A stretch of DNA of 64,000 bases from Tunturibacter empetritectus (GTDB lineage Bacteria > Acidobacteriota > Terriglobia > Terriglobales > Acidobacteriaceae), in contig NZ_CP132932.1 in assembly GCF_040358985.1 (NCBI RefSeq), positions 2,356,001-2,420,000 on the forward strand, in the 5' to 3' direction. The notes under the pieces are model-generated. The model saw only the letters and a list, made by a program, of their open reading frames with translations. It made no database searches and had not been told where the DNA came from. Below are positions 25,579 through 34,784 of this stretch, one piece after another. The translations under genes were made by a program, and so were the position numbers. Within the stretch, counting starts at the first letter, position 1. Each line of letters begins with the position of its first letter.

Positions 25579-26596
25579 TTGTAACTTCCTCTTAAGTTCG
25601 CACGAATTCAATTGAACTAATCTTTTCACAGGGTCGTCTCAGAGGTTGATAGCGCGTCGGGGACGTCCAAGATCTTCGATGCGTTTTCCCGAGAAATGCC
25701 CGGGTCTCCAGAAAGAGCAGTGCAACGACGATAGATAAGCGACAGCTGGAACAAGAGATATAGGCATGCATGTAGCTGCACCCTGCAATCCTTCAGATCT
25801 CTAAGACGTGCTTCTTCATTTCTCCTTTTTATCTAACCGCAAGAGCGCAGTGCCGATGCCTCTCCATCAATATCCAATATCAAATTGCGATTTTGCAATA
25901 CAGACAAGTGGAGACGACCCTTTGCGAGACTACGTAATTACTTTTGTTCCTCTTCCACGACGTGTGACAAAGCGATTGCGAGTAGTACTCATACGCTTTG
26001 AACGCGCGGCGAACTCCGAGGCCTCGGAGATAACGCCCGCAGCGACTTGCAATTTGAAAGCTAGAAGGATCAGTAGAAGTTAATCTTTCCACTGAAACAT
26101 AACCACCTCCTGTTAGCTGGGCAGCTTCGCCCTCTAGCCCATGAGTTGGGTTGATCAATAACCAGAGACTTCTGTGAGGACTTTGCGGATGCATATTTGG
26201 GAGAACTAGAAATTTAGCAGCGTGCGGCTGTCAACTGCCTGTCCAATATATTGAGGGCTTTCTGCGGTGGAGACAGGCCGCGCCTAAGCTGGCTGATCAC
26301 CATGTAGCCTTCTACGCTGGTTGGCTTCTGTAGCCGCCGAATGATTGCTCATGAGGTTTTTTTCCCTCCGAGAACACGATACGCTGCCCAACGATATTCT
26401 TTGGAGCAAACGATCGAACAGTGATATTTGTCTAATCGAATCCTGATGAGAGAGCGTCAACGGCGCCATCTATTACCATCGCGGCTTTTCTGGTCTAATT
26501 AAGTGTCGTCTCCCGAGTTGTGTTCAGTTGACTGGATTCATTGCAACGGGCAGTATAGTATCCTTCCGGTCCTGTAATAACTGAAGTGGTCCCTCC
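25579..26596. other. 1-kb intergenic region with one promoter-like element
   Basis: No convincing gene. On the minus strand an AGGAGG site and ATG at about 26097 are followed by only six codons, suggesting a decayed gene start. The promoter-like block at 26205-26270 lies upstream of that. The last 60 bases hold the AraC promoter. Confidence 0.5.
26205..26270 (-). promoter_or_regulatory. Promoter-like element shared with TonB receptor gene
   Basis: On the minus strand it contains TTGACA, a 17-base spacer and TTCTAGT. Over its first 29 plus-strand bases it differs from 48851-48879 at two positions, and similarity continues with small changes for about 66 bases. It faces the mannosidase gene 630 bases away and the decayed start at 26097. 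Confidence 0.6.
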
Positions 26597-27469
26597 ATGC
26601 GCGCTCGCTTTGAAAAGGTCGGAGGTGAAGAGCGGGTTCTCTACGCTTTTGAGCGCTCGGAGACTTCGTTTCCCTTCTACTGGCACTATCATCCCGAATT
26701 TGAACTCACGCTCATCCTCGAAGGCTCAGGGCAACGTCTTGTTGGCGACTCGATCGAGGAATATGGCCCTGGAGATCTTGTCCTACTGGGACCGAATTTG
26801 CCGCACACCTATCGTTCAGGTCTAGTAGGAGGCCCGAATCGCGCGTTTGTTCTCCAGTTTCGCCTCGAGCTTTTGGGGAACATATTCTTCTCCCTGCCTG
26901 AGATGCGTTCTTTGCGACGCTTTCTGGATCGTGCCACGCAAGGGTTTGCCTTCTCTTTTGCTAATGAGAGCAAAAAAGCCTTGCTGCATGCGCAAATTCT
27001 TACTCTTCCGACACGATCTACTTCTGCTCAGATTCTAGTTTTGTTGGAGATACTGGACACACTCGCTAGCACGGCCACTGCCCATGCGCTCTCGCGCACG
27101 CACGTTTTGCCGCCGGTTAAGGCGGAAGACCAGAAGCGCATCAATACCATCTGCCACTTTCTGTGTGAGCACTACGATCAAGAGATCGACTACGCGCGGC
27201 TTACGAAGAAGCTGCATATGAGTCAGGCTTCCATCTGCCGCTTCTTTCACCGCGCGACGGGCCGCACCATGACCGAATACGTGAACAACTACCGTATCTC
27301 TGTCGCCGCACATCTGCTAAAGGAGACGGACAAATCGATCTTGGAGATTGCCTTCGAGGTCGGCTTCGGCAACTACTCACATTTCAACCGGCAGTTCCAA
27401 CGCAGGAAAGGGAAGACTCCTCGACTCTTCCGTGCCACGTTTGGCAACACTGCCGTGCAGCTCAACTGA
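26597..27469 (+). CDS. AraC-family regulator with cupin sensor domain
   Basis: The 290-residue protein has an N-terminal cupin-type ligand-binding domain (FYWHYHPEFELTLILEGSGQ; GDLVLLGPNLPHTYRSG) and a C-terminal double helix-turn-helix: LHMSQASICRFFHRATGRT, then ILEIAFEVGFGNYSHFNRQF. Such regulators usually respond to a sugar and activate neighbouring uptake or degradation genes. A second, decayed copy of its 3' two-thirds is at 32714-33258. An operator-like palindrome lies 27 bases after the stop. It probably controls the tannase, beta-helix and lyxose isomerase genes downstream and perhaps the sugar porter. Confidence 0.92.
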   Translation: MRARFEKVGGEERVLYAFERSETSFPFYWHYHPEFELTLILEGSGQRLVGDSIEEYGPGDLVLLGPNLPHTYRSGLVGGPNRAFVLQFRLELLGNIFFSLPEMRSLRRFLDRATQGFAFSFANESKKALLHAQILTLPTRSTSAQILVLLEILDTLASTATAHALSRTHVLPPVKAEDQKRINTICHFLCEHYDQEIDYARLTKKLHMSQASICRFFHRATGRTMTEYVNNYRISVAAHLLKETDKSILEIAFEVGFGNYSHFNRQFQRRKGKTPRLFRATFGNTAVQLN

Positions 27470-27496
27470 GTACACATTTTCGTCAATCACATAGAG

Positions 27497-27510
27497 GGCA
27501 TGTGCATGCC
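27497..27510 (+). promoter_or_regulatory. Imperfect palindrome GGCATGTGCATGCC
   Basis: Copy 1 of an operator-like sequence. The second module holds the perfect form at 33286-33299. Position relative to the AraC stop and transporter start is conserved. Confidence 0.45.
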
Positions 27511-27539
27511 GCAACCGATACCTTTCTTTGTGAATGTTT

Positions 27540-27733
27540 TGCCGTTCCGACGGAGAATCACTACACGTGTCCATGACCTCTACTTCCTTTCGCCAGCCTC
27601 CAACGCGTTCACGGTGGACGCATCTGTCGTCGTCGACTCGGGTCGCCGCACTCGGTTGCAAGCTCGTTGGCCTCGATACGGCAGTCGCCTCTAGATCCAC
27701 GGCTTCGCTGATCACTGCATTTCACCTAATGCT
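27540..27733 (+). pseudogene. Fossil 5' end of a sugar-porter MFS gene
   Basis: Translation reads PPTRSRWT...LVGLDTAVASRSTASL, ITAFHL, closely matching the intact porter at 33356 (PATRSRWT...LFGLDTAVISGTTASL, ITAFHL). Only about 64 codons survive. It runs in frame, without a stop, into the tannase-like gene. Confidence 0.8.
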
Positions 27734-29930
27734 AGGTACGGTTCGCCGACAAGGATCCAACAGTTACTTGGCGAAGACTTGCTGCTTTGCCGTGGCGTCG
27801 CTTTTCCTGAGCTCGACCGCGTTGTTCCCAGCTTTTGCCTTCGGTGATCCTGTGGTCGAAATCAGTGTTCTATCATCACGGCCTGACATGGTGAGCGGCG
27901 GAGATGCGCTGGTTCAAATCACGGGTCCGAAAGATGCCAAAGAAATAACCGTGTGGGACGACAATCGAAACGTCACAAGCGTCTTTCATTTGAACTCCCG
28001 TACCCAGACATTGATCGGTCTAGTCAAGGGGCTATCGGCGGGAGAGAACCATCTTAACGTGAAGTCAGGCCACAACGTCATAGCTCACCTCACGATCGTG
28101 AATCACGCTATCGCGGGCCCTGTTTTCTCCGGCCTTCATCAAGCCCCCTTCGTTTGTGAGACGGAGAAATCCGGCTTGGGCGCGCCGATTGATTCCGATT
28201 GCAGCGTGAAGACCAAAGTGATGTATCTGTACAAATCGACCGACCCTCCTGTCGCGGGACAGGAGGGTCGGCCTGCAGCGGACGCAATTCCTCCGGGATT
28301 CAAGGTTTACGATTCAACAGCACCTCGGCCGAGTGACTTGGCTGAGGCCACCACAACAGAAGGTAAGAAGGTCCCGTATGTCGTGCGCTGGGAAAGAGGC
28401 ACGATCAACCGGGCGATTTATGACATATCGTTCCTGCATGAACCAGGGACGCCCCTGCCCGATCCATGGACAAAAACGGCCGGGTGGAATGGGCGGTTGG
28501 TTTTTCACTTTGCCGGCGGATGTGGTGGCGGTTACCACCAAGGCCGCACTTTCGACGGTGTGAATCCGTTGTTTGTTTCGTTTGGTTACGCTGACGTCGT
28601 CACCTCGCTCAACGTGTTACAGAACAACTGCAATGATGTGATCTCTGCCGAGACTGCGGAGATGGTGAAAGAACACTTCATCAAGAGTTATGGTGTGCCC
28701 GTGCACACTATCGGATTTGGCGGATCCGGCGGATCCATTCAGCAGCATTTGATCGCCCAGGACTATCCCGGCGTGCTAGACGGCATTATTCCCATAGCAA
28801 GCTTTCCCGATGCCGCAACGATTTTGCCCGGTGTTGTGGATTGCAGCCTATTAGCGCACTTCTTTGATCACTCGTCGCATGCATGGTCCGATGAGAAGAA
28901 GACGGCTGTATCAGGATTTGCTACGTGGGGAAGTTGTACGAATCCGAATGACTCGTGGATCCAGCAGGGATTTTCACCCAAGCTTGTTGGGGCTGCGGCA
29001 TGCAACGAAGCACTGCCGGCAGATCTGGTCTATGACCCAGTGAAGCATCCGAAGGGCGCTCGTTGCGATTACTACGACAATGCACTCAACGTGTTCGGCA
29101 CTGACCCGGCCACGCATCTCGCTCGGCGAGCGCTCGATAACGTTGGTGTCCAATACGGTTTGGCAGCCCTCAACAAGGGGACCATCAGTGCGGACGAATT
29201 CTTTGAATTGAACGCGGGCATCGGTGGTTTCAATGCTGACGGAAATGTGGTGAGTCAGCGAACGACCGCAGATCCAGGGGCATTGCATCTCGCATACTCA
29301 ACGGGACGGGTTGATACCGGCCACGGAGGTCTGGGCTCTATTCCGATTATTGATGTACGCCAATACACCGATACTCAACCGGATATCCACGATGAATACA
29401 GATCGTTTGCTACTCGGGCGCGTTTGATCGCGGCGAATGGCAGCGCCGAAAACCAAGTCATTATGACTATCCCGCTCGCATTGAGACCCACTGCAAATCC
29501 ATCTGCTTCCTTTGCTGGAGTGGGAGTGACGCTTGTTCCCAAGATGGATCAGTGGCTCGACGCTCTTTCGAAAGATACATCGCAACGAAATCTGATCGAT
29601 AAGATCGCCGCCGCCAGGCCAGCAGATATTACGGATGCCTGTTGGTCTGATGAAGGGGAAAAAATTGTCGAGAAGAGAACATACGAAGGGGATGGACGCT
29701 GCAATCGCCTGTATCCACCTCATGGAGATCCGAGAATCGCCGCAGGCGAACCGCTGCGGGAAGACATCCTGAAGTGCACCCTGAAGCCGATTGACCCCAA
29801 AGACTACGTGCGGCCATTCACTCACGGTGAGATGGCTCGCCTGGAATCGATCTTTCCATTGGGAGTATGCGATTACAGCGTACCGGGTGTTGGACAGAGT
29901 CCGCTAAAAGGGGTGTGGCAAAAATACTGA
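27729..29930 (+). CDS. Tannase/feruloyl esterase-like DUF6351 family protein
   Basis: The open frame extends upstream to 27534, but those codons are transporter fossil. ATG 27729 gives a normal signal peptide (YLAKTCCFAVASLFLSSTAL, then FPAFA) and 733 residues. It looks like a large alpha/beta-hydrolase of the tannase type: GFGGSGGSIQQHL carries the nucleophile Ser in a G-x-S-x-G-like setting, and Cys pairs such as NCNDV and VVDCSLL are typical. Feruloyl esterase or tannase activity on plant polyphenol esters is the likely role; the exact subfamily (DUF6351-like) is uncertain. It lies 260 bases after the AraC gene. Confidence 0.72.
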   Translation: MLGTVRRQGSNSYLAKTCCFAVASLFLSSTALFPAFAFGDPVVEISVLSSRPDMVSGGDALVQITGPKDAKEITVWDDNRNVTSVFHLNSRTQTLIGLVKGLSAGENHLNVKSGHNVIAHLTIVNHAIAGPVFSGLHQAPFVCETEKSGLGAPIDSDCSVKTKVMYLYKSTDPPVAGQEGRPAADAIPPGFKVYDSTAPRPSDLAEATTTEGKKVPYVVRWERGTINRAIYDISFLHEPGTPLPDPWTKTAGWNGRLVFHFAGGCGGGYHQGRTFDGVNPLFVSFGYADVVTSLNVLQNNCNDVISAETAEMVKEHFIKSYGVPVHTIGFGGSGGSIQQHLIAQDYPGVLDGIIPIASFPDAATILPGVVDCSLLAHFFDHSSHAWSDEKKTAVSGFATWGSCTNPNDSWIQQGFSPKLVGAAACNEALPADLVYDPVKHPKGARCDYYDNALNVFGTDPATHLARRALDNVGVQYGLAALNKGTISADEFFELNAGIGGFNADGNVVSQRTTADPGALHLAYSTGRVDTGHGGLGSIPIIDVRQYTDTQPDIHDEYRSFATRARLIAANGSAENQVIMTIPLALRPTANPSASFAGVGVTLVPKMDQWLDALSKDTSQRNLIDKIAAARPADITDACWSDEGEKIVEKRTYEGDGRCNRLYPPHGDPRIAAGEPLREDILKCTLKPIDPKDYVRPFTHGEMARLESIFPLGVCDYSVPGVGQSPLKGVWQKY

Positions 29931-30257
29931 CTTCAGCTTCAAAACGTAAGGTCACGAGTTTTGTTTTTCTTCTCTCATGATAGTCCTGCATTCTATGTTG
30001 TCCTATTCGCTTTCGTTACGACCAAAAGCGTCGCTCTCTCGAAGAAACGACAGCTTGCAATTACGGAAGTGAGAAAGATCGTAACCCTCGAGCACAACAG
30101 TAGTAGAGATCACTCGAAGGAACGCGGCGTTATCGACCTGGGTGTTTGCCGGTGTACTGTAACGAACTGGTTATGGCACAGCCTCAGATGCCTGAAATCC
30201 AACCATCGCACACGCCTCTACCGGGTGTTTGCGCTTGCCAAGAATTCAGGAGGATCT
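29931..30257. other. Intergenic region before beta-helix gene
   Basis: An in-frame extension of the beta-helix gene reaches 29961, but its codons do not look like protein sequence and lack a ribosome-binding site. The real start is at 30258. No promoter box is clear. Confidence 0.5.
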
Positions 30258-31964
30258 ATGTTCCGTTCATCAGGCTCTTCATCTTCTAGTAAAGTATTGA
30301 GCAATCGGCTCTGCGATGTGTCAAGGTGGATGCAAAAGAATGGATTGAGGGTGCTACGCCTGTCTTTTGCCTCGCCACTGTTGGCTGTTTTCGTTTCGGG
30401 ACTGCTTTTAACGTGCGCAACGGCAAACGCAACTACATATTACGTTGACTCAGTAAACGGCTCAGATACTTCATCGGGCACCAGTTTAATGACGCCTTGG
30501 CAAACTCTCGCGAAGGTAAGCGCTACTACGTTTTCACCCGGAGACTCTATCTTGTTTCGTGCGGGTGACACATTTGCAGGTCAACTGCATCCGTTGGGTT
30601 CTGGCTCGGCTGGTTTGCCCATTACGATTTCGAGCTATTCGACCGGACCGATGCCGATCATTAACGGAGCCTCTCTCAGTGGTGGCGGGGCCGTTTACCT
30701 TCTTGCCCAGTCCTACTGGACGATCGAAAATCTGGAGGTCGTGAGCGACTCTGGAGTGAATAACTTCGGGACGCTGACTACACCGGGAGTCAATCGGAGC
30801 GGCATCTTCGTAGACAACGAGAGCGGGGTCATCATAAGCGGGATTACGATCCAGCACAACTATGTCCACGATGTGAATGGCTGCTTCAACTGTAACGGAT
30901 ATGACGCACATATGAATGGCGGTATTGTTGTCGTCGCTGACGGAGGTAATCCCCTCGCCCTTTTGTGGTTCGGATTCAGCAGCTATAACGGTGTTTACAT
31001 CGGATACAACAAAGTTGCGAACGTAGGTCGCACAGGCATCACATTTTATGATTATTCGACCGGGTACCTGCTGAACCTTGACGCTGCGCATCTCAGTACA
31101 GGAGTAACGGTAGAGCAGAACACTGTGAACAACATCGACAGTGACGGCATTATAGTCGCCGGCGCGCTGGGAGGAATGATCGATCACAACGTTGTAGCGA
31201 ATGCGGGGCAGAAGACCATCGTAGGTTCGACGGAACCAGCCTCGGCCGGACTCTGGCCTACGCGCTCGGAGAATACCATCGTGCAGTATAACGAGGTGTA
31301 CGGCACTCTAACGCATTACACCGATGGGGAAGGGTATGACGTTGATGCCGCATCCGTCAACACCATCGTCCAATACAACTATAGTCACGATAATCAGGGT
31401 GGCTTCATTGTGATGGAAGACGCCAGCAGTTCAAACCTGATCGTGCGCTATAACCTGAGCGTCAACGACTCATATGGCGGTGTGAAGGGCGTCTTTACTT
31501 TCTCTGACAGTGGGGTGATACCCAATACCTCGATCTACAACAACACCGTATATATCGCCTCGGGATTGCCATCTCAACCAATTTACTGTGATAGCTGCGG
31601 CACCAGCCCAAGTGGACAATACAGCTTTCAGAACAATATCATTGCCAATTTCGGCTCTGGAGGCTACTTGGTACCCACACCGACGGGAGGAGGCGTGATC
31701 TCGAACAATTTATTTTATGGGAATCACCCCGCCACCGAGCCGGCCGACCTATCCAAGATCACAAGCGACCCACAGTTTGTGAGTGCATTGTCTACGGCGC
31801 CCGTTGGTATCGGATCGGTTACCGGGTATCAGGTGGAGAGCGCTTCGCCGGCTGTTGGCAGTGGTGCACTCATCACAAGCAATGGCGGGCAAGACTACTT
31901 CGCCCGACCGGTATCTGCTACAGCAAACCCGACTCGTGGTTTCTTTGAAGAGCAGACCTTCTAG
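30258..31964 (+). CDS. Secreted right-handed beta-helix protein
   Basis: ATG 30258 follows AGGAGG at ideal spacing and gives 568 residues; a hydrophobic export signal sits at about residues 37-58 (LLAVFVSGLLLTCATANA), an unusually long n-region. The mature start TTYYVDSVNGSDTSSG, TPWQTL, is typical of parallel beta-helix polysaccharide lyases and hydrolases. Many repeats of the type NTIVQYNYSHDN and IYNNTVY follow. No catalytic residues can be assigned, so it may be a pectate-lyase-like or other polysaccharide-active enzyme. Location between tannase and lyxose isomerase suggests plant cell-wall use. Confidence 0.85.
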   Translation: MFRSSGSSSSSKVLSNRLCDVSRWMQKNGLRVLRLSFASPLLAVFVSGLLLTCATANATTYYVDSVNGSDTSSGTSLMTPWQTLAKVSATTFSPGDSILFRAGDTFAGQLHPLGSGSAGLPITISSYSTGPMPIINGASLSGGGAVYLLAQSYWTIENLEVVSDSGVNNFGTLTTPGVNRSGIFVDNESGVIISGITIQHNYVHDVNGCFNCNGYDAHMNGGIVVVADGGNPLALLWFGFSSYNGVYIGYNKVANVGRTGITFYDYSTGYLLNLDAAHLSTGVTVEQNTVNNIDSDGIIVAGALGGMIDHNVVANAGQKTIVGSTEPASAGLWPTRSENTIVQYNEVYGTLTHYTDGEGYDVDAASVNTIVQYNYSHDNQGGFIVMEDASSSNLIVRYNLSVNDSYGGVKGVFTFSDSGVIPNTSIYNNTVYIASGLPSQPIYCDSCGTSPSGQYSFQNNIIANFGSGGYLVPTPTGGGVISNNLFYGNHPATEPADLSKITSDPQFVSALSTAPVGIGSVTGYQVESASPAVGSGALITSNGGQDYFARPVSATANPTRGFFEEQTF

Positions 31965-31983
31965 TTTTGGAAGTCGGCTTCGG

Positions 31984-32036
31984 TAGGCGGCGTACTCAGT
32001 TTTTAACCTGGTGCGCCGCTGCCTAAGGAATTTTTG
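31984..32036 (+). terminator. Possible terminator after beta-helix gene
   Basis: TAGGC-GGCG (from 31984) can pair with CGCC and GCCTA (ending about 32025) with a 3-base interruption and a loop of about 20 bases. The stem is followed by AGGAATTTTT. The long loop makes this tentative. Confidence 0.35.
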
Positions 32037-32098
32037 CAAGCGATTATGTCGTTTGAGCTGCTCGTTGTGAGCGGGCGGGACATATGGAAAGAGGTGCA

Positions 32099-32641
32099 AT
32101 GAAAAGAGATGAAGTGTTGGCTGCTCAGTCACGAGCTGCTCAGGTTCTAAACGAGGCCGGAATTGTGTTGACTGCTTCGGAGGCAGCAAACATTGAAGTG
32201 GCTGATTTGGGATTGAACCATTTAGAAGTCGAAGGTCTCGAACTTGTGACTTATATCAACACGTCTCGCTATTGTGCGAAAGAGTTGGTGCTCTTTGCGA
32301 GGCAGACTTTTCCTGAGCATCGGCATCCTCCGTTTGGAGACAATCCCGGCAAAGATGAAACCTTTCGGTGCCTCCAAGGGTTGGTCTGGCTTTATGTCGA
32401 GGGGGTTGCGGCCGAAACGATTCAGTCTCAGGTTCCGAAAGAGAGTGCTCCGTACTATACCGTGTTTCACGAGGTTGAGCTTCGACCTGGTGAACAATAT
32501 ACGATCCCACACAATACGCTGCATTGGTTTCAGGGTGGTCCTGAGGGTGCAGTCGTGTCTGAATTCTCTAGCGCCAGCCGTGACGAGTTCGACATCTTCA
32601 CGGATCCTCGTATTCAACGCGTTGCACAGATAGGCGATTAA
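32099..32641 (+). CDS. D-lyxose ketol-isomerase-like cupin
   Basis: The product has 180 residues from ATG 32099, which follows GAGGTGCA; an in-frame ATG at 32084 has no such site. Cupin motifs match the D-lyxose isomerase family: FPEHRHPPFGDNPGKDETFR (two His and Glu metal ligands) and a distal His in IPHNTLHWFQGG. The family interconverts D-lyxose and D-xylulose, also D-mannose and D-fructose, using Mn. It sits between the two AraC/porter modules, and the intact sugar porter 0.7 kb downstream may import its substrate. Mannose isomerisation would link it to the alpha-mannosidase; that is inference. Confidence 0.85.
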   Translation: MKRDEVLAAQSRAAQVLNEAGIVLTASEAANIEVADLGLNHLEVEGLELVTYINTSRYCAKELVLFARQTFPEHRHPPFGDNPGKDETFRCLQGLVWLYVEGVAAETIQSQVPKESAPYYTVFHEVELRPGEQYTIPHNTLHWFQGGPEGAVVSEFSSASRDEFDIFTDPRIQRVAQIGD

Positions 32642-32713
32642 TGGTGCTGAGGAACGGGATGCGATGCCTGTAACTGGACCTTCCTCGAAAGCAAATAGTT
32701 CGAGACAAGTAGC

Positions 32714-33258
32714 TGAGCTTCTGGGGAACATATTCTTCTCCCTGCCGAGGTGCTTTCTTTGGCAGCTTTCTGCATCGTGCCACGCTGGATTTTGCTTTCT
32801 CTTTTGCTAGGTAGCAAAAAGACCTGCTCCATGGTAAATTCGCACTCTTCCAACGCGATCCGACTCGGTTCAAATCCTTGAACTGCTGGAGATATTGGAA
32901 GCGCTCGCCCACACAGCGACTGCTGAAGTACTCTTGCGTACACACATGCTACAGCCATAATGGCGGAAGACCAGAAGCTCATCAGTATCATCTGCAACTT
33001 TCTGTGTGTGAAAGGCTGCGATGAGGAGGAGATTAACTAAGTGCGGTTTGCGCAGAAGCTGTATGTGAATAGCCTTCCATCTTCTCCGTTTCTTTCAACG
33101 TGCCTAGGGCCGCACCATGAGCGTAAATGTGAACGGCTAACGTATCTCAGTTGCCGCGCATTTTGCATTTCACATTTCAACAAGTAGTTTCAGCGCAGGA
33201 AAGGGAAGTCCCGGCTCTTCTTTGAGATGTTCAGCAATGCTGCTGTACCGCTCAACTG
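32714..33258 (+). pseudogene. Decayed second copy of the AraC regulator
   Basis: Nucleotide similarity to 26867-27469 is plain along its length: both begin GGGGAACATATTCTTCTCCC and both end in GCTCAACTGAGTACACATT. This copy has many stops and indels, for example after CTTTTGCTAG and CTACAGCCATAA, and lacks the N-terminal third. It cannot encode a regulator. Confidence 0.9.
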
Positions 33259-33285
33259 AGTACACATTCCCGTCAATCAAATAGA

Positions 33286-33299
33286 GGGCATGCGCATGC
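33286..33299 (+). promoter_or_regulatory. Perfect 14-bp palindrome GGCATGCGCATGCC
   Basis: Lies 57 bases before the sugar porter start. The same site with one change is at 27497 in the first module. Candidate operator of the porter gene. Confidence 0.5.
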
Positions 33300-33355
33300 C
33301 GCAACCGATAACTTTCTCTGTGAACGGTTGACGTTCTGACGGAGACTCATTACAC

Positions 33356-34729
33356 GTGTCAATTGTCCCTGCTTACTTCCCTCGACCGGCTACGCGATCG
33401 CGGTGGACCCCTTTGCTGCTTCTCTCCACGCTGATCGCCGCTCTCGGGGGCCTGCTCTTCGGTCTCGATACAGCGGTCATCTCCGGCACGACGGCTTCGC
33501 TCATCACTGCATTTCATCTAACGCCGATCACGTTGGGATTCACGGTTTCAAGCGCCCTTCTCGGCACGATCATCGGCACACTTCTGGCAGGCTTCGGCGC
33601 CGAACACTCCGGCAGGTCGTCTTGTTTGCGAATTTCGGCGCTCCTTTTCATTGTATCGGCCATCGGTTGCGCGTTGAGCTTCAGCTGGCCAGTGCTGATT
33701 GTCTTCCGCATTGCAGGCGGCCTTGGCATCGGCGCCGCCAGTGTGCTGGCTCCAATGTACATTGCGGAGATCGCCCCAGCCGACCTCCGCGGACGGCTTG
33801 TCGCGATGTTTCAGATCAACATTGTCATCGGAATTCTGCTGGCTTACTTTTCGAATTATCTCGTTGGACTGCGTGGGCTGGGTGCGACGGAGTGGCGATG
33901 GGAGCTTGGCGTGACTGCAATTCCGGCGGCTGCTTTTCTACTCGCACTTATCGCCATCCCAGAAAGTCCGCGCTGGCTTGTGAAACGTAATCGTCGTGAT
34001 GAGGCTCTGGCAATTCTCCAACGCATCGGCGAGGCCGATCCGGCGGCGCAAATCGCCCGGATGGATGCGCTCTTGGCGGAGGAGGGCCGTCGGGGCTACC
34101 GTGCTCGCCTATTTACAAGTTCTCATACGCGAGCCATCTTCCTTGCTCTGACGATGGGAACTTTCAACCAATTGACCGGGATCAACTCTGTTCTCTATTT
34201 TCTGAACGATATTTTTTCGGCGTCGGGCCTTAGCTCGGTCTCGGGCTCGTTGCGCGGCGTTGCGATCGGAGCCACCAACCTTGTATTTACCGTGCTCGCC
34301 ATGTTTTTCATTGACAGAGTTGGCCGACGCTTTCTCCTGATGATGGGCTCGGTTGCGATGGCAGGGGTGCTCGTACTCATCGGGTACTGTTTCCAATTCG
34401 GTACTCACGCGAGTTGGCTGCTCTGGCTGCTGATCGCCTACTGCGGGTCGTTTTCATTCTCTGAGGGTGCCGTGACGTGGGTCTATATCTCCGAGCTCTT
34501 TCCGCTGGACGTACGTGAGAAAGGGCAGGCGTTGGGTAGCAATGCGCATTGGATTACCAACGCCATCATCTCGGCGGCGTTCCCGGTTGTACTCAGCATC
34601 TCTCGCTCGCTACCGTTCTACTTCTTCGCCGCCATGATGATGCTGCAGCTTTTCATCGTGTTTTTTGCCTTTCCGGAGACCAAAGGACGGTCGCTCGAGT
34701 CCGATGCGGCTGCCATTGCTCAGAGCTGA
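33356..34729 (+). CDS. Sugar porter family MFS transporter
   Basis: The 457-residue protein has twelve predicted helices and sugar-porter signatures: GLLFGLDTAVISG in helix 1, PESPRWLVKRNR after helix 6, NQLTGINSVLYF in helix 7, and PETKGRSLE at the end. These mark proton-coupled or facilitative hexose/pentose transporters of the XylE/GLUT type. The GTG start at 33356 follows GGAG by 11 bases. Its 5' end is duplicated as a fossil at 27540-27733, and the AraC gene that should precede it is decayed. Control by the intact AraC protein 6 kb upstream is likely but unproven. Confidence 0.93.
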   Translation: MSIVPAYFPRPATRSRWTPLLLLSTLIAALGGLLFGLDTAVISGTTASLITAFHLTPITLGFTVSSALLGTIIGTLLAGFGAEHSGRSSCLRISALLFIVSAIGCALSFSWPVLIVFRIAGGLGIGAASVLAPMYIAEIAPADLRGRLVAMFQINIVIGILLAYFSNYLVGLRGLGATEWRWELGVTAIPAAAFLLALIAIPESPRWLVKRNRRDEALAILQRIGEADPAAQIARMDALLAEEGRRGYRARLFTSSHTRAIFLALTMGTFNQLTGINSVLYFLNDIFSASGLSSVSGSLRGVAIGATNLVFTVLAMFFIDRVGRRFLLMMGSVAMAGVLVLIGYCFQFGTHASWLLWLLIAYCGSFSFSEGAVTWVYISELFPLDVREKGQALGSNAHWITNAIISAAFPVVLSISRSLPFYFFAAMMMLQLFIVFFAFPETKGRSLESDAAAIAQS

Positions 34730-34784
34730 TTCTTCGGTGAGCTTGAGAGGTTCACGCCGACTGCCTCGTCAGCCTGAGAAGATT

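Noticed and set aside
25880..26194. 104-codon minus-strand frame upstream of the mannosidase gene
   Set aside because: Sequence has no domain-like pattern and overlaps the decayed start at 26097 in another frame.
29961..30257. N-terminal extension of the beta-helix gene
   Set aside because: No ribosome-binding site and no protein-like pattern; ATG 30258 has AGGAGG and a signal peptide follows.
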